This document shows, in pieces, positions 22,801 through 29,361 of a DNA stretch of 64,000 bases. The stretch's first letter is position 1. The number at the start of each line of letters is the position of its first letter. The stretch is from Acinetobacter lanii (GTDB lineage: Bacteria; Pseudomonadota; Gammaproteobacteria; Pseudomonadales; Moraxellaceae): the NCBI RefSeq assembly GCF_011578285.1, contig NZ_CP049916.1, positions 2,046,001 to 2,110,000 of the forward strand, written 5' to 3'. The position numbers and the translations under genes are program-made. The notes below the pieces were generated by a model. It had not been told where the DNA came from. It saw nothing but the letters and a program-made list of their open reading frames with translations, and did not search any database.

Positions 22801-25800
22801 CTGTTTCAGCTTCAACCACCAAGGTTTCTGCTGCGCTTGCATCAGTTGCATCATCGATACCGTTGTTATTGGCATCGTTCACCGCAGGAACTTCAAGATC
22901 CGTCAAGGCATCAAGACGATCTTCTAGATCTTCTTTGTCAGTGCTCTGTGGTAATGCAGTCACTGCCTCTTGTGCCGCTTGTTCAGCTACAGTCGCTGTA
23001 TCCACCGCGTCCTGAATCAATTGTTGTTCTTCAGGCGTGATCAGACCGTCTGCTTGTAATTCAGCAATCAGATCTTCTGCCGCTTGATGCAACTGTTCTG
23101 CTGTATCCACCAAGGCATCTGCTGCGCTTGCATCAGTTGCATCATCGATACCGTTGTTATTGGCATCGTTCACCGCAGGAACTTCAAGATCCGTCAAGGC
23201 ATCAAGACGATCTTCTAGATCTTCTTTGTCAGTGCTCTGTGGTAATGCAGTCACTGCCTCTTGTGCCGCTTGTTCAGCTGCCGTCGCTACATCCACCGCG
23301 TCCTGAATCAATTGTTGTTCTTCAGGGGTGATCAGACCGTCTGCTTGTAATTCAGCAATCAGATCTTCTGCCGCTTGATGCAACTGTTCTGCTGTATCCA
23401 CCAAGGCATCTGCTGCGCTTGCATCAGTTGCATCATCGATACCGTTGTTATTGGCATCGTTCACCGCAGGAACTTCAAGATCCGTCAAGGCATTAATTCG
23501 ATCTTCTAGATCCGATTTGTCCTCGCTATCTGCTAAGGCAGTCACTGCATCTTGTGCCGCTTGTTCTGCTGCAGTCGCTACATCCACCGCGTCCTGAATC
23601 AATTGTTGTTCTTCAGGGGTGATCAGACCGTCTGCTTGTAATTCAGCAATCAGATCTTCTGCCGCTTGATTCGCTGTTTCAGCTTCAACCACCAAAGCGT
23701 TTGCTGCCTCAACCGCATCATCAACCCCATTACCGTCTTGGTCATTCACGTCTGGAACTTCAAGATCCGTCAAGGCATTAATTCGATCTTCTAGATCCGA
23801 TTTGTCCTCGCTATCTGCTAAGGCAGTCACTGCATCTTGTGCCGCTTGTTCTGCTGAAGTCGCTGCATCCACCGCGTCCTGAATCAATTGTTGTTCTTCA
23901 GGCGTGATCAGACCGTCTGCTTGTAATTCAGCAATCAGATCTTCTGCCGCTTGATGCGCTGTTTCAGCTTCAACCACCAAGGCATCTGCTGTGCTTGCAT
24001 CAGTTGCATCATCGATACCGTTGTTATTGGCATCATTCACCGCAGGAACTTCAAGATCCGTCAAGGCATCAAGACGATCTTCTAGATCTTCTTTGTCAGT
24101 GCTCTGTGGTAATGCAGTCACTGCCTCTTGTGCCGCTTGTTCAGCTGCCGTCGCTACATCCACCGCGTCCTGAATCAATTGTTGTTCTTCAGGCGTGATC
24201 AGACCGTCTGCTTGTAATTCAGTAATCAGATCTTCTGCCGCTTGATGCGCTGTTTCAGCTTCAACCACCAAGGTTTCTGCTGCGCTTGCATCAGTTGCAT
24301 CATCGATACCGTTGTTATTGGCATCGTTCACCGCAGGAACTTCAAGATCCGTCAAGGCATCAAGACGATCTTCTAGATCTTCTTTGTCAGTGCTCTGTGG
24401 TAATGCAGTCACTGCCTCTTGTGCCGCTTGTTCTGCTACAGTCGCTGTATCCACCGCGTCCTGAATCAATTGTTGTTCTTCAGGCGTGATCAGACCGTCT
24501 GCTTGTAATTCAGCAATCAGATCTTCAGCGGCTTGATGCAACTGTTCTGCTGTATCCACCAAGGCATCTGCTGCGCTTGCATCAGTTGCATCATCGATAC
24601 CGTTGTTATTGGCATCATTCACCGCAGGAACTTCAAGATCCGTCAAGGCATTAATTCGATCTTCTAGATCCGATTTGTCCTCGCTATCTGCTAAGGCAGT
24701 CACTGCCTCTTGTGCCGCTTGTTCTGCTGCAGTCGCTACATCCACCGCGTCCTGAATCAATTGTTGTTCTTCAGGCGTGATCAGACCGTCTGCTTGTAAT
24801 TCAGCAATCAGATCTTCAGCGGCTTGATGCAACTGTTCTGCTGTATCCACCAAGGCATCTGCTGCGCTTGCATCAGTTGCATCATCGATACCGTTGTTAT
24901 TGGCATCGTTCACCGCAGGAACTTCAAGATCAGTCAACGCATCAAGACGATCTTCTAGACCTTCTTTGTCAGTGCTGTCCGGTAATGCAGTCACCGCATC
25001 TTGCGCTGCTTGTTCTGCATTATTTGCAGCATTCACCGCATCCTTAATCGCTTGTTGTTCTGCTGGTGTGATTAAGCCATCTTTTTGTGCATCCGCAATT
25101 ACATTTTCTGCTGCTTGATGCGCCTGTTCTACTGCATCTACTAAATCTTCAGCAAGTGTTAATGGATCTTCCGTTGAATCATCAATGCCATTGTTATTCG
25201 CATCGTTCACCGCTGGAATCACGATATCGGTTAAGCCATCCAAACGTTCTTGGAAGTCATCGATCGCCTCTTGGACCTCTGCTGGCAATGCACCCACAGC
25301 TGCTTGAGCATCTGCTTTTGCTTGTTGGGCATCTTTGAGTGCTTGTTCTAATTGAGCCACTTCGGTTGGGTTGATCAGGTCATCCGCTTTTGCTGTCGCT
25401 AACGCAGTCGCTGCATCTGTATACGCTTGTTCTGCTGCACCAACTGCGGCTTCCACATCCGCAACTAAGCTGTCGACTACATCATCAATGCCATTACCAT
25501 CTTGGTCATTCACTGCTGGAACAACGAGATCAATTAGATCATCCAAACGATCTTGTAAACCATCTTTGTCTGTACTGCCTGGTAGCGCATTCACTGCATC
25601 TTGTGCAGTTTGTTCTGCATTATTTGCAGCATTGACTGCATCTTGAATCGCTTGTTGTTCTGCTGGTGTGATTAAGCCATCGGTTTGTGCATCGTTAATT
25701 TTATTTAATGCATTTTTATAGGTATCTTCAGCATTTTTAACTAATTTTTCTGCTATATCACGTTCACTATCACTATTATTGACATTTGATGAACCATTCG

Positions 25801-26203
25801 ACTGATTTGTCGCAACAGCAATTACAGCTCCACCTAATGCAGCCCCTATCAGCCATGGTACAACACCTTCATTTAAAAACGATTCTGTAATAGGATTATA
25901 AATAATTTTATCTAGAATTACGCCTGATGAGTCCGTAAATTCTGCCCAATATAATGAACCATCATCACCCTCGAAAAATATTTTTTGAGAGTCAATTGGA
26001 TAATCAAAGAAATTTTCAATAATGATTTCCTCACCATTATCCAAAATAATAACTGCTGCTTGACCTTGCTTCTCAATCTTTTCAACATGTTTAAAATTAA
26101 TATTTACTTTAATATCAGCCTTTTCAGCCAAATTAATTCGATTACTATCAGTCGTTTCAATTACTGATCCCTTTTGTTGAGAAATAACCTGTACCGTTGG
26201 CAT
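10826..26203 (-). CDS. Giant 1: Bap/BapA-type type I secreted adhesin with about 42 helical repeats (5125 aa, intact)
   Basis: This is a predicted surface adhesin secreted by a type I system. Residues 1 to about 110 resemble the BapA/Bap/LapF prefix domain (LDNGEEIIIENFF), followed by a hydrophobic stretch (about 114-132, WLIGAALGGAVIAVA). From about residue 146 run roughly 42 repeats of 97-101 residues, rich in Ala/Asp/Gln helices and resembling GA-like domains. Each is joined by a linker such as VNDQDGNGIDD or VNDADNNGIDD that looks like a calcium loop. A bacterial Ig-like module, VCBS-like modules (GQHGTLTISSNGSYSY) and a degenerate RTX-like stretch (GSNDVINSLKGNDTLIY) follow. The tail LDELLKNQQILY matches the ends of the other two giants. 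There is no Sec signal and almost no Cys. The ATG at 26203 has AAGGA ahead of it. Secretion by the exporter at 432-5268 is inferred. Confidence 0.9.
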   Translation of the reverse strand: MPTVQVISQQKGSVIETTDSNRINLAEKADIKVNINFKHVEKIEKQGQAAVIILDNGEEIIIENFFDYPIDSQKIFFEGDDGSLYWAEFTDSSGVILDKIIYNPITESFLNEGVVPWLIGAALGGAVIAVATNQSNGSSNVNNSDSERDIAEKLVKNAEDTYKNALNKINDAQTDGLITPAEQQAIQDAVNAANNAEQTAQDAVNALPGSTDKDGLQDRLDDLIDLVVPAVNDQDGNGIDDVVDSLVADVEAAVGAAEQAYTDAATALATAKADDLINPTEVAQLEQALKDAQQAKADAQAAVGALPAEVQEAIDDFQERLDGLTDIVIPAVNDANNNGIDDSTEDPLTLAEDLVDAVEQAHQAAENVIADAQKDGLITPAEQQAIKDAVNAANNAEQAAQDAVTALPDSTDKEGLEDRLDALTDLEVPAVNDANNNGIDDATDASAADALVDTAEQLHQAAEDLIAELQADGLITPEEQQLIQDAVDVATAAEQAAQEAVTALADSEDKSDLEDRINALTDLEVPAVNDANNNGIDDATDASAADALVDTAEQLHQAAEDLIAELQADGLITPEEQQLIQDAVDTATVAEQAAQEAVTALPQSTDKEDLEDRLDALTDLEVPAVNDANNNGIDDATDASAAETLVVEAETAHQAAEDLITELQADGLITPEEQQLIQDAVDVATAAEQAAQEAVTALPQSTDKEDLEDRLDALTDLEVPAVNDANNNGIDDATDASTADALVVEAETAHQAAEDLIAELQADGLITPEEQQLIQDAVDAATSAEQAAQDAVTALADSEDKSDLEDRINALTDLEVPDVNDQDGNGVDDAVEAANALVVEAETANQAAEDLIAELQADGLITPEEQQLIQDAVDVATAAEQAAQDAVTALADSEDKSDLEDRINALTDLEVPAVNDANNNGIDDATDASAADALVDTAEQLHQAAEDLIAELQADGLITPEEQQLIQDAVDVATAAEQAAQEAVTALPQSTDKEDLEDRLDALTDLEVPAVNDANNNGIDDATDASAADALVDTAEQLHQAAEDLIAELQADGLITPEEQQLIQDAVDTATVAEQAAQEAVTALPQSTDKEDLEDRLDALTDLEVPAVNDANNNGIDDATDASAAETLVVEAETAHQAAEDLITELQADGLITPEEQQLIQDAVDVATAAEQAAQDAVTALADSEDKSDLQDRIDALTDLEVPAVNDVNNNGIDDAVEAADALVTEAETAHQAAQDLITELQADGLITPEEQQLIQDAVDVATAAEQAAQEAVTALPQSTDKEGLEDRLDALTDLEVPAVNDANNNGIDDATDASTADALVVEAETAHQAAEDLIAELQADGLITPEEQQLIQDAVDAATSAEQAAQDAVTALADSEDKSDLEDRINALTDLEVPDVNDQDGNGVDDAVEAANALVVEAETANQAAEDVIAGAEADGLITPEEQQAIQDAVDAATAAEQAAQDAVNALPDSTNKDGLQDRLDDLTDLVVPAVNDQDGNGIDDATDSLVADAEAAVAAAEAAYNDAADALANAQSDDLINPSEVAELEQALEDAQQAKDEAQTAVNQLPAEVQDAIDGLQESLDALTDIVIPTVNDANNNGIDDSTEDPLTLAEDLVDAAEQAHQAAEDLIAGAEADGLITPEEQQAIQDAVDVANNAEQAAQDAVNALPDSTDKDGLQDRLDDLTDLVVPDVNDQDGNGVDDAVEAADALVTEAETAHQAAEDVIAGAEADGLITPEEQQAIQDAVDAATAAEQAAQDAVNALPDSTNKDGLQDRLDDLTDLVVPAVNDQDGNGIDDATDSLVADAEAAVAAAEATYKDAADALAAAEADGLISQTEFDALTQDLADAQQAKTDAQAAVDALPADAQEAIDGFQQRLDALTDIVIPAVNDADNNGIDDATDSLIADAEAAVAAAEQAYSDAADALAAAEADGLISQTEFDALTQDLADAQQAKTNAQAAVDALPAEVQEAIDGFQQRLDALTDIVIPAVNDADNNGIDDATDSLIADAEAAVAAAEQAYSDAADALAAAEADGLISQTEFDALTQDLADAQQAKTDAQAAVDALPADAQEAIDGFQQRLDALTDIVIPAVNDADNNGIDDATDSLIADAEAAVAAAEQAYSDAADALAAAEADGLISQTEFDALTQDLADAQQAKTNAQAAVDALPAEVQDAIDGLQERLDALTDIVIPAVNDADNNGIDDATDSLIADAEAAVAAAEQAYSDAADALAAAEADGLISQTEFDALTQDLADAQQAKTDAQAAVDALPADAQEAIDGFQQRLDALTDIVIPAVNDADNNGIDDATDSLIADAEAAVAAAEQAYSDAADALAAAEADGLISQTEFDALTQDLADAQQAKTNAQAAVDALPAEVQEAIDGFQQRLDALTDIVIPAVNDADNNGIDDATDSLIADAEAAVAAAEQAYSDAADALAAAEADGLISQTEFDALTQDLADAQQAKTDAQAAVDALPADAQEAIDGFQQRLDALTDIVIPAVNDADNNGIDDATDSLIADAEAAVAAAEQAYSDAADALAAAEADGLISQTEFDALTQDLADAQQAKTDAQAAVDALPADAQEAIDGFQQRLDALTDIVIPAVNDADNNGIDDATDSLIADAEAAVAAAEQAYSDAADALAAAEADGLISQTEFDALTQDLADAQQAKTDAQAAVDALPADAQEAIDGFQQRLDALTDIVIPAVNDADNNGIDDATDSLIADAEAAVAAAEQAYSDAADALAAAEADGLISQTEFDALTQDLADAQQAKTNAQAAVDALPAEVQDAIDGLQESLDALTDIVIPTVNDANNNGIDDSTEDPLTLAEDLVDAAEQAHQAAEDLIAGAEADGLITPEEQQAIQDAVDVANNAEQAAQDAVNALPDSTDKDGLQDRLDDLTDLVVPDVNDQDGNGVDDAVEAADALVTEAETAHQAAEDVIAGAEADGLITPEEQQAIQDAVDAATAAEQAAQDAVNALPDSTNKDGLQDRLDDLTDLVVPAVNDQDGNGIDDATDSLVADAEAAVAAAEATYKDAADALANAQSDDLINPSEVAELEQALEDAQQAKADAQAAVDALPAEVQDAIDGLQERLDALTDIVIPAVNDADNNGIDDATDSLIADAEAAVAAAEQAYSDAADALAAAEADGLISQTEFDALTQDLADAQQAKTNAQAAVDALPAEAQEAIDGFQQRLDALTDIVIPAVNDADNNGIDDATDSLIADAEAAVAAAEQAYSDAADALAAAEADGLISQTEFDALTQDLADAQQAKTDAQAAVDALPADAQEAIDGFQQRLDALTDIVIPAVNDADNNGIDDATDSLIADAEAAVAAAEQAYSDAADALAAAEADGLISQTEFDALTQDLADAQQAKTNAQAAVDALPAEVQDAIDGLQERLDALTDIVIPAVNDADNNGIDDATDSLIADAEAAVAAAEQAYSDAADALAAAEADGLISQTEFDVLTQDLADAQQAKTNAQAAVDALPAEAQEAIDGFQQRLDALTDIVIPAVNDADNNGIDDATDSLIADAEAAVAAAEQAYSDAADALAAAEADGLISQTEFDALTQDLADAQQAKTNAQAAVDALPAGAQEAIDGFQQRLDALTDIVIPAVNDADNNGIDDATDSLIADAEAAVAAAEQAYSDAADALAAAEADGLISQTEFDALTQDLADAQQAKTDAQAAVDALPADAQEAIDGFQQRLDALTDIVIPAVNDADNNGIDDATDSLIADAEAAVAAAEQAYSDAADALAAAEADGLISQTEFDALTQDLADAQQAKTNAQAAVDALPAEVQDAIDGLQESLDALTDIVIPTVNDANNNGIDDATDSLIADAEAAVAAAEQAYSDAADALAAAEADGLISQTEFDALTQDLADAQQAKTDAQAAVDALPADAQEAIDGFQQRLDALTDIVIPAVNDADNNGIDDATDSLIADAEAAVAAAEQAYSDAADALAAAEADGLISQTEFDALTQDLADAQQAKTDAQAAVDALPADAQEAIDGFQQRLDALTDIVIPAVNDADNNGIDDATDSLIADAEAAVAAAEQAYSDAADALAAAEADGLISQTEFDALTQDLADAQQAKTNAQAAVDALPADAQEAIDGFQQRLDALTDIVIPAVNDANNNGVDDSTEDQVALVEDLVAAAEQAYSDAADALAAAEADGLISQTEFDALTQDLADAQQAKTDAQAAVDALPADAQEAIDGFQQRLDALTDIVIPAVNDADNNGIDDATDSLIADAEAAVAAAEQAYSDAADALAAAEADGLISQTEFDVLTQDLADAQQAKTNAQAAVDALPAEVQEVINGFQDRLNSLVAIVIPPVTDVTPPQNITVDIKAISEDTGTNTNDFITIDKTLTVSGTISRALESDETVQVSHDGVNWLDAITTGTTWSVVDTTTLSAQNYTYTARVVDAAGNVAEVTDSQDVRVVDLLANADLGTLQTNFIPVQKPTNLADFTVDSLSLYDGWLSGANNAVAATQTFTVAPGNIAEIDLVFDGTLFTLNAITSITLGLVIQKQNADGTWTDIQNNANFGTAASFALGIGNYADGTWSDISLGQGTYRFVMYGKADFGFTNSSVSGTFDFSGLDYDYGQVTTTGNVISSNDIHSGTVTLSKIASEMNTAGVTLTGTSTSITGQHGTLTISSNGSYSYTRFTDGDNYGQQHIGKTDTFTYTITDQWGHTSTNVLNIQIHSKDQPNAFVFNPENPAADASIVVTAVNDTKTTATNLTVQNSQTLYNTSSSTQGKISSPDSLPDNGSIDFSGASTGAVTTGNNVNYANVTVAANSIMQLNYYSNYPSGNFNLTVEKNVGGTWTTVSTGVTHNTSSYPSTSSPGHIAIYNADNAATAYRIVLNTPTATGSNTVYFYSLSTDARYYNYEKNFKSSSLVVNSSITGNVIDNDSGKFAAKVTTVDTIAVTTAGSNIIGAKTGATLNMKADGTYTLTGLDRHDLGKTEVFNYTITGDGVQNSSANLSINVSASGTIMHTADTGTATLTGTDRTYATSSSGTYTSGDDVFVSRGSNDVINSLKGNDTLIYNLLDKASATGGNTNGTGHDSWNGFTVAKSTSTNTDIDFIDIRGLLEDHTTTYNDTTIKNILSAVSNGTNTTLYVDRDGAGTNYSATALLTLNGVDTSLDELLKNQQILY
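13293..25765 (-). repeat. Tandem repeat array of giant 1 (about 42 units of 291-303 bp)
   Basis: The promoter-distal half has a strict 303-bp period (101 codons; AEAAVAAAEQAYSD type). The N-terminal half has a 291-bp period (97 codons; ITPEEQQLIQDAVD type). Units differ by scattered substitutions, and there are higher-order duplications, for example about 17135-17890 against about 20745-21500. The frame is kept throughout. Confidence 0.9.
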
Positions 26204-26728
26204 AAAATGTTCCTTTTTATTGTGTTAATTTTCATTAGTTATCTAGTATTAGCAGAACTAATTCAGAATAAAAAACCCACAAAAACACTCTACATAAAAC
26301 ATTTTCTAAACAATCTGTTTATATTTTCAAAATAATCAAATATAATTTTATAAGGCACTGTTTATAAACATTTTCATATTTCGCAGATAAAAGCACAAAA
26401 ACTGTTATTTTTATAAGAAAAATATCAATTTTATATAATAACGCACACTTGATCACATTTAACAAAACACAATTAAACACATAAAGGAGGCAAAAATTTA
26501 CAAAAAAAAATAATAAGTAATATTAATTTTTTTTAATTAAAACAATAGGTTATATTATTAAATTATTTTTATGTTATTTTTTGATATATATATGTTTGAG
26601 AAAAATCTAGAAAATTATTGAATCAAATTACTACGTCAACTGGCATAATGTTACAGATTTATATCGATTATCATCTGATTCAGAAAAATAAAATATTATT
26701 CACATTTTATTTAAATTAGATCTTGTAT
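26204..26728. other. AT-rich leader region upstream of giant 1
   Basis: These 525 bases between the start of giant 1 and the IS110 element are extremely AT-rich, with poly-A/T tracts. They must carry the giant 1 promoter. Many sequences resemble -10 boxes, so none can be chosen with confidence. I see no gene or RNA structure here. Confidence 0.6.
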
Positions 26729-26730
26729 CT

Positions 26731-26940
26731 TAGCGCTTGTAGTGATTAGCTTGCACTATATGCAAATTGTAGAGTTTGTAATAGACCTAAGACTTTTAGT
26801 CTGTGAAAGAGATAAAACCTACAATTTGCCCTAACCACTTGCACAACTCTGGACGGTAACTAAGCACTTTGATGCTGTATTCACAAGAAAAGACGGTGGT
26901 TATGCTAAAACAATAATTGAATAAATAAAGCAGGTAAAAA
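26731..26940 (+). ncRNA. Candidate IS110 bridge RNA in the left end
   Basis: Three consecutive hairpins lie just upstream of the transposase. The first is a short 5' hairpin TAGTG/CACTA (26740-26744, 26754-26758). The second is a large hairpin closed by GCAAATTGTAG (26762-26772) and CTACAATTTGC (26819-26829), with an inner stem at 26783-26802. The third is closed by TAACCAC (26832-26838) and GTGGTTA (26896-26902). A 5' stem-loop followed by two large internal-loop hairpins is the layout described for IS110-family bridge RNAs. The RNA ends are not defined by the sequence. Confidence 0.65.
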
Positions 26941-26942
26941 TT

Positions 26943-27923
26943 ATGTTTTATCTTGGTATTGATGTTGCTAAAGCTAAAATTGATTGCTGTTTAATTTTAG
27001 AAAACTCTGTAAGTAAAAAGAAGACTAAAACTTTTTCAAATACACCAAAAGGTTTTGAGCAACTTCAAACTTGGCTAAAGCAGCATGCTGTAACTTCTAC
27101 GCAGACCATTACTTTAATGGAAGCAACTTCTATTTATCATGAACTCTTGGCGAAATATTTATTTGATGCGGGCTATCAAGTCTGCGTAACCAATCCTGCC
27201 AGAGCTCGATATTTTGCTCAGAGTATGTCTAAGCTGAATAAAACAGACAAGGTAGATAGTGAGGTTCTAGCCCGATTCGCAATGACTGCTGATCTACATT
27301 TTTGGCAACCTTTACCCCAACATATTCAATTGCTGAATGCTTTGTTGGATAGAAGAGCTGCTCTTTGTGAAGATTTACAACGTGAAGAGAATCGTTTGGA
27401 AAAAGCAGAGTCTACCTTCACGATGGAACCTGTACTTCAATCTATCCATAAGAGCATTGAACAGTTAAACAAACACATTCAGGGTATCGACCAGCAAGTT
27501 GATGATCACATTGATCAGAATCCCGATTTAAAAAATGATAAAGAACTGCTCAGCAGTATTCCAGCCATTGCAGATCGAACCAGTTTATTAATGCTGAGTT
27601 TCTTGCGCAGCCATACGTTTGAAAGGGCTAGTCAAGCGGCTGCCTTTGTTGGCTTGGTTCCCATTCAAAAGCAGTCGGGTAGCTCGATTCATGGTAGAAG
27701 CCGTTTATCCAAAGCGGGCTCTTCCAAAATACGTGCTGGTTTATATATGGCAGCCATTGTCGCAACTCGACATAATCCTCATATCAAAGGGATGAATAAA
27801 AGGTTATTGGCCAATGGTAAAACCAAAATGATAGCGATTGGAGCTGCGATGAGGAAGTTGGTTCATCTTTGTTATGGTGTACTCAAACATCAACAACCTT
27901 ACCAAGCAGATTATTCAGCATGA
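26943..27923 (+). CDS. IS110-family transposase (DEDD recombinase)
   Basis: The protein is 326 aa. The RuvC-like N-terminal domain keeps the catalytic tetrad: D7 (LGIDVAKAK), E60 (LMEATSIYHE), D102 and D105 (NKTDKVDSEVLARFA). The C-terminal Transposase_20 domain has GLVPIQKQSGSSIHGRSR and a Ser-rich KAGSSKIRAGLYMAA segment that should hold the catalytic serine. All expected residues are present and the frame is intact, so the element may be active. Enzymes of this family recombine DNA guided by an RNA from the element's own noncoding end. Confidence 0.95.
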   Translation: MFYLGIDVAKAKIDCCLILENSVSKKKTKTFSNTPKGFEQLQTWLKQHAVTSTQTITLMEATSIYHELLAKYLFDAGYQVCVTNPARARYFAQSMSKLNKTDKVDSEVLARFAMTADLHFWQPLPQHIQLLNALLDRRAALCEDLQREENRLEKAESTFTMEPVLQSIHKSIEQLNKHIQGIDQQVDDHIDQNPDLKNDKELLSSIPAIADRTSLLMLSFLRSHTFERASQAAAFVGLVPIQKQSGSSIHGRSRLSKAGSSKIRAGLYMAAIVATRHNPHIKGMNKRLLANGKTKMIAIGAAMRKLVHLCYGVLKHQQPYQADYSA

Positions 27924-28040
27924 ATTTTCAATAATTTGCTTGACGTTTCAGACGGTATCTCTTTCATAAATCAAAAAACGCTCTATCTCTTGCTGATTAT
28001 TTGTATCGAAGAGTTTTAAATATTCATGCATAATTTGCGG

Positions 28041-28256
28041 ATGAAATACATCGACTCAAAGAAGCTTTCTGAAACACAGTTTAAGCGATATACAGGCATC
28101 TCATGTTCAACCTTTGACTTAATGGTTGAACAACTGAAAATGCATGTCCCTGCAAAAGGTAGACCACCTAAGTTAAGTGTATAAGATCAGGTTTTACTCT
28201 GTCTGAGTTATTGGCGTGAATACCGAACCTTATTCCATGTCGCAACAAGTTATGGG
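28041..28256 (+). pseudogene. N-terminal fragment of a second IS5-type transposase
   Basis: The frame from ATG 28041 reads MKYIDSKKLSETQFKRYTG, then about 50 further residues including KGRPPKLSV and YWREYRTLFHV. This is typical of the N-terminal helix-turn-helix region of IS5-family transposases. An in-frame TAA follows KLSV, and the gene is cut off at 28256 by the next insertion element. It is a dead remnant; its left part (27961-28040) has no recognisable end. Confidence 0.75.
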
Positions 28257-29295
28257 GGGCTTTGTTGGACAAAGAATTGAAAGACAGCGCTCTCCTAATT
28301 GAACCAAATTCAAGTGACATTGGGTATGAGGATGACCTAATTCTGTGAATTTACTCAAGACGGCTACGCGTGCATGAATCTCATTCACCTGACTAGGAAA
28401 ACTCCTTACTGTTAATTTACCCCCTAAATAACTTGATGCAATGCATCTTTGCTTCTACCAAACTTCGACGATGATAGCCAGACCACTTTTCCAAATCATT
28501 CTTCCTAAACGGTTGACTGTTTTTAATAACTCATTCCTATCTAAAGATCTTAATTTCTGATCTTTCCATGGTTTTGCATTTTTTCTTGGAGGAATGACCG
28601 CATGTGCATCTCGATCTAAAATGACTTGTCTGCAGTGCTTCGTGTCATAAGCACCATCTGTATAGACTGAATTAATTTGTTCATCCACAGGAATTTGAGC
28701 GAGTAAGTCTTCGGGTACTTGTGAATCGCTGACATTGTTTGTGGTGAGTTGTACTGCACGTATTTGAAGGGTTTCAGCATCGATAGCAATATGAAGCTTA
28801 CGCCATTGACGACGATATTCAGGTCCATGTTTCTTACGTTTCCATTCACCTTCACCCAAAAACCTCAAGCCAGTAGAATCGACGAGTAGATGCATTCCAT
28901 CGCTACTTTTTTGGTAGTTAATTGCAATATCAATGTGCTTTTGTCTACGACAGATGGTGGAATAATCTGGCGCTGTCCAATCTAATCCGCAAATTTTAAT
29001 CAGACTTTGAACAAAACCTGTGACCATGCGTAAAGAGAGTCTGAATAAAGATTTGATCATTAAACAGCATTGAATTGCGGTGTCAGAGTAAGTTTGATTT
29101 CGTCCTTGTTTGCCTTTTGATTGGGCATACCACTGAGTCTTTGCATCAAACCAAATGGAAATATTACCTCGGTTAATGAGGGCACGATTGTAGGGAGACC
29201 AGTTGGTTGTGCGATAGGTTTTAGGGGGAGATTTATTCATTTTGAAATTATATGGCTGAATAAATTTTCCCTGCTAGGTTTGTGCAACAAAGCCC
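28257..29295 (-). mobile_element. IS5-family (IS903/IS17-like) insertion sequence, decayed
   Basis: The terminal inverted repeats are GGGCTTTGTTGGACAAA at the left end and the complement of TTTGTGCAACAAAGCCC at the right, differing at one base. The length is about 1.04 kb. No 9-bp target duplication is seen: the left flank is AGTTATGGG and the right flank TCCAGAATA. This suggests later deletion or recombination at one side. Confidence 0.8.
28310..29240 (-). pseudogene. IS5-family transposase, frameshifted
   Basis: The open frame 28455-29240 encodes the N-terminal 261 residues, with DDE residues in LLVDSTGLRF and VYTDGAYDTK. A missing A in an A-run near 28487 throws the frame off. The Y-(2)-R-(3)-E-(6)-K signature (YHRRSLVEAKMHCIK) then lies in another frame, so the catalytic Glu is lost. 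An extra T near 28427 and another near 28318 shift the remainder again, before a stop at about 28310. The product should be inactive. Confidence 0.85.
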
Positions 29296-29340
29296 TCCAG
29301 AATACGAAAAAGTCCTCATCGAAAGATGGGGGCTTTTTTA
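29295..29340 (+). repeat. Degenerate copy of the tRNA-Gly 3' tail and terminator
   Basis: Forty of 46 bases match 10607-10652: the last bases of the tRNA gene (CTCCA), the spacer GAATACGAAAAAG and the terminator stem. The hairpin loop is GAAA here and TTTC there, one the reverse complement of the other. The rest of the tRNA is absent; the copy begins exactly at the end of the IS5-type element. Confidence 0.85.
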
Positions 29341-29361
29341 TAGCTAAGTATAAAATATAAG

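Larger units (their letters stand above)
26729..27960 (+). mobile_element. IS110-family insertion sequence
   Basis: The element has one DEDD transposase, a noncoding left end of about 210 bases with strong RNA folding, and a short right end of about 40 bases. There are no terminal inverted repeats, as expected for IS110. GTATCT occurs at both presumed junctions (26725-26730 and 27955-27960), which fits a shared core sequence and sets my boundaries; they are approximate. A -35-like TTGACG near the right end could form a junction promoter in the circular form. Confidence 0.8.

Noticed and set aside
13218..25646. Many plus-strand frames of 60-150 aa opposite giant 1
   Set aside because: They are shadows of the Ala-rich repeats on the coding strand, with the same 303-bp or 291-bp spacing.
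26481..26520. A strong AAGGAGG sequence on the plus strand upstream of IS110
   Set aside because: No start codon or open frame follows at a suitable distance; A-rich noncoding DNA comes next.
10607..29340. A complete integrative element with integrase between the two tRNA-tail copies
   Set aside because: No integrase, excisionase or mobility gene other than insertion sequences lies between them, so only a scar-like repeat is reported.
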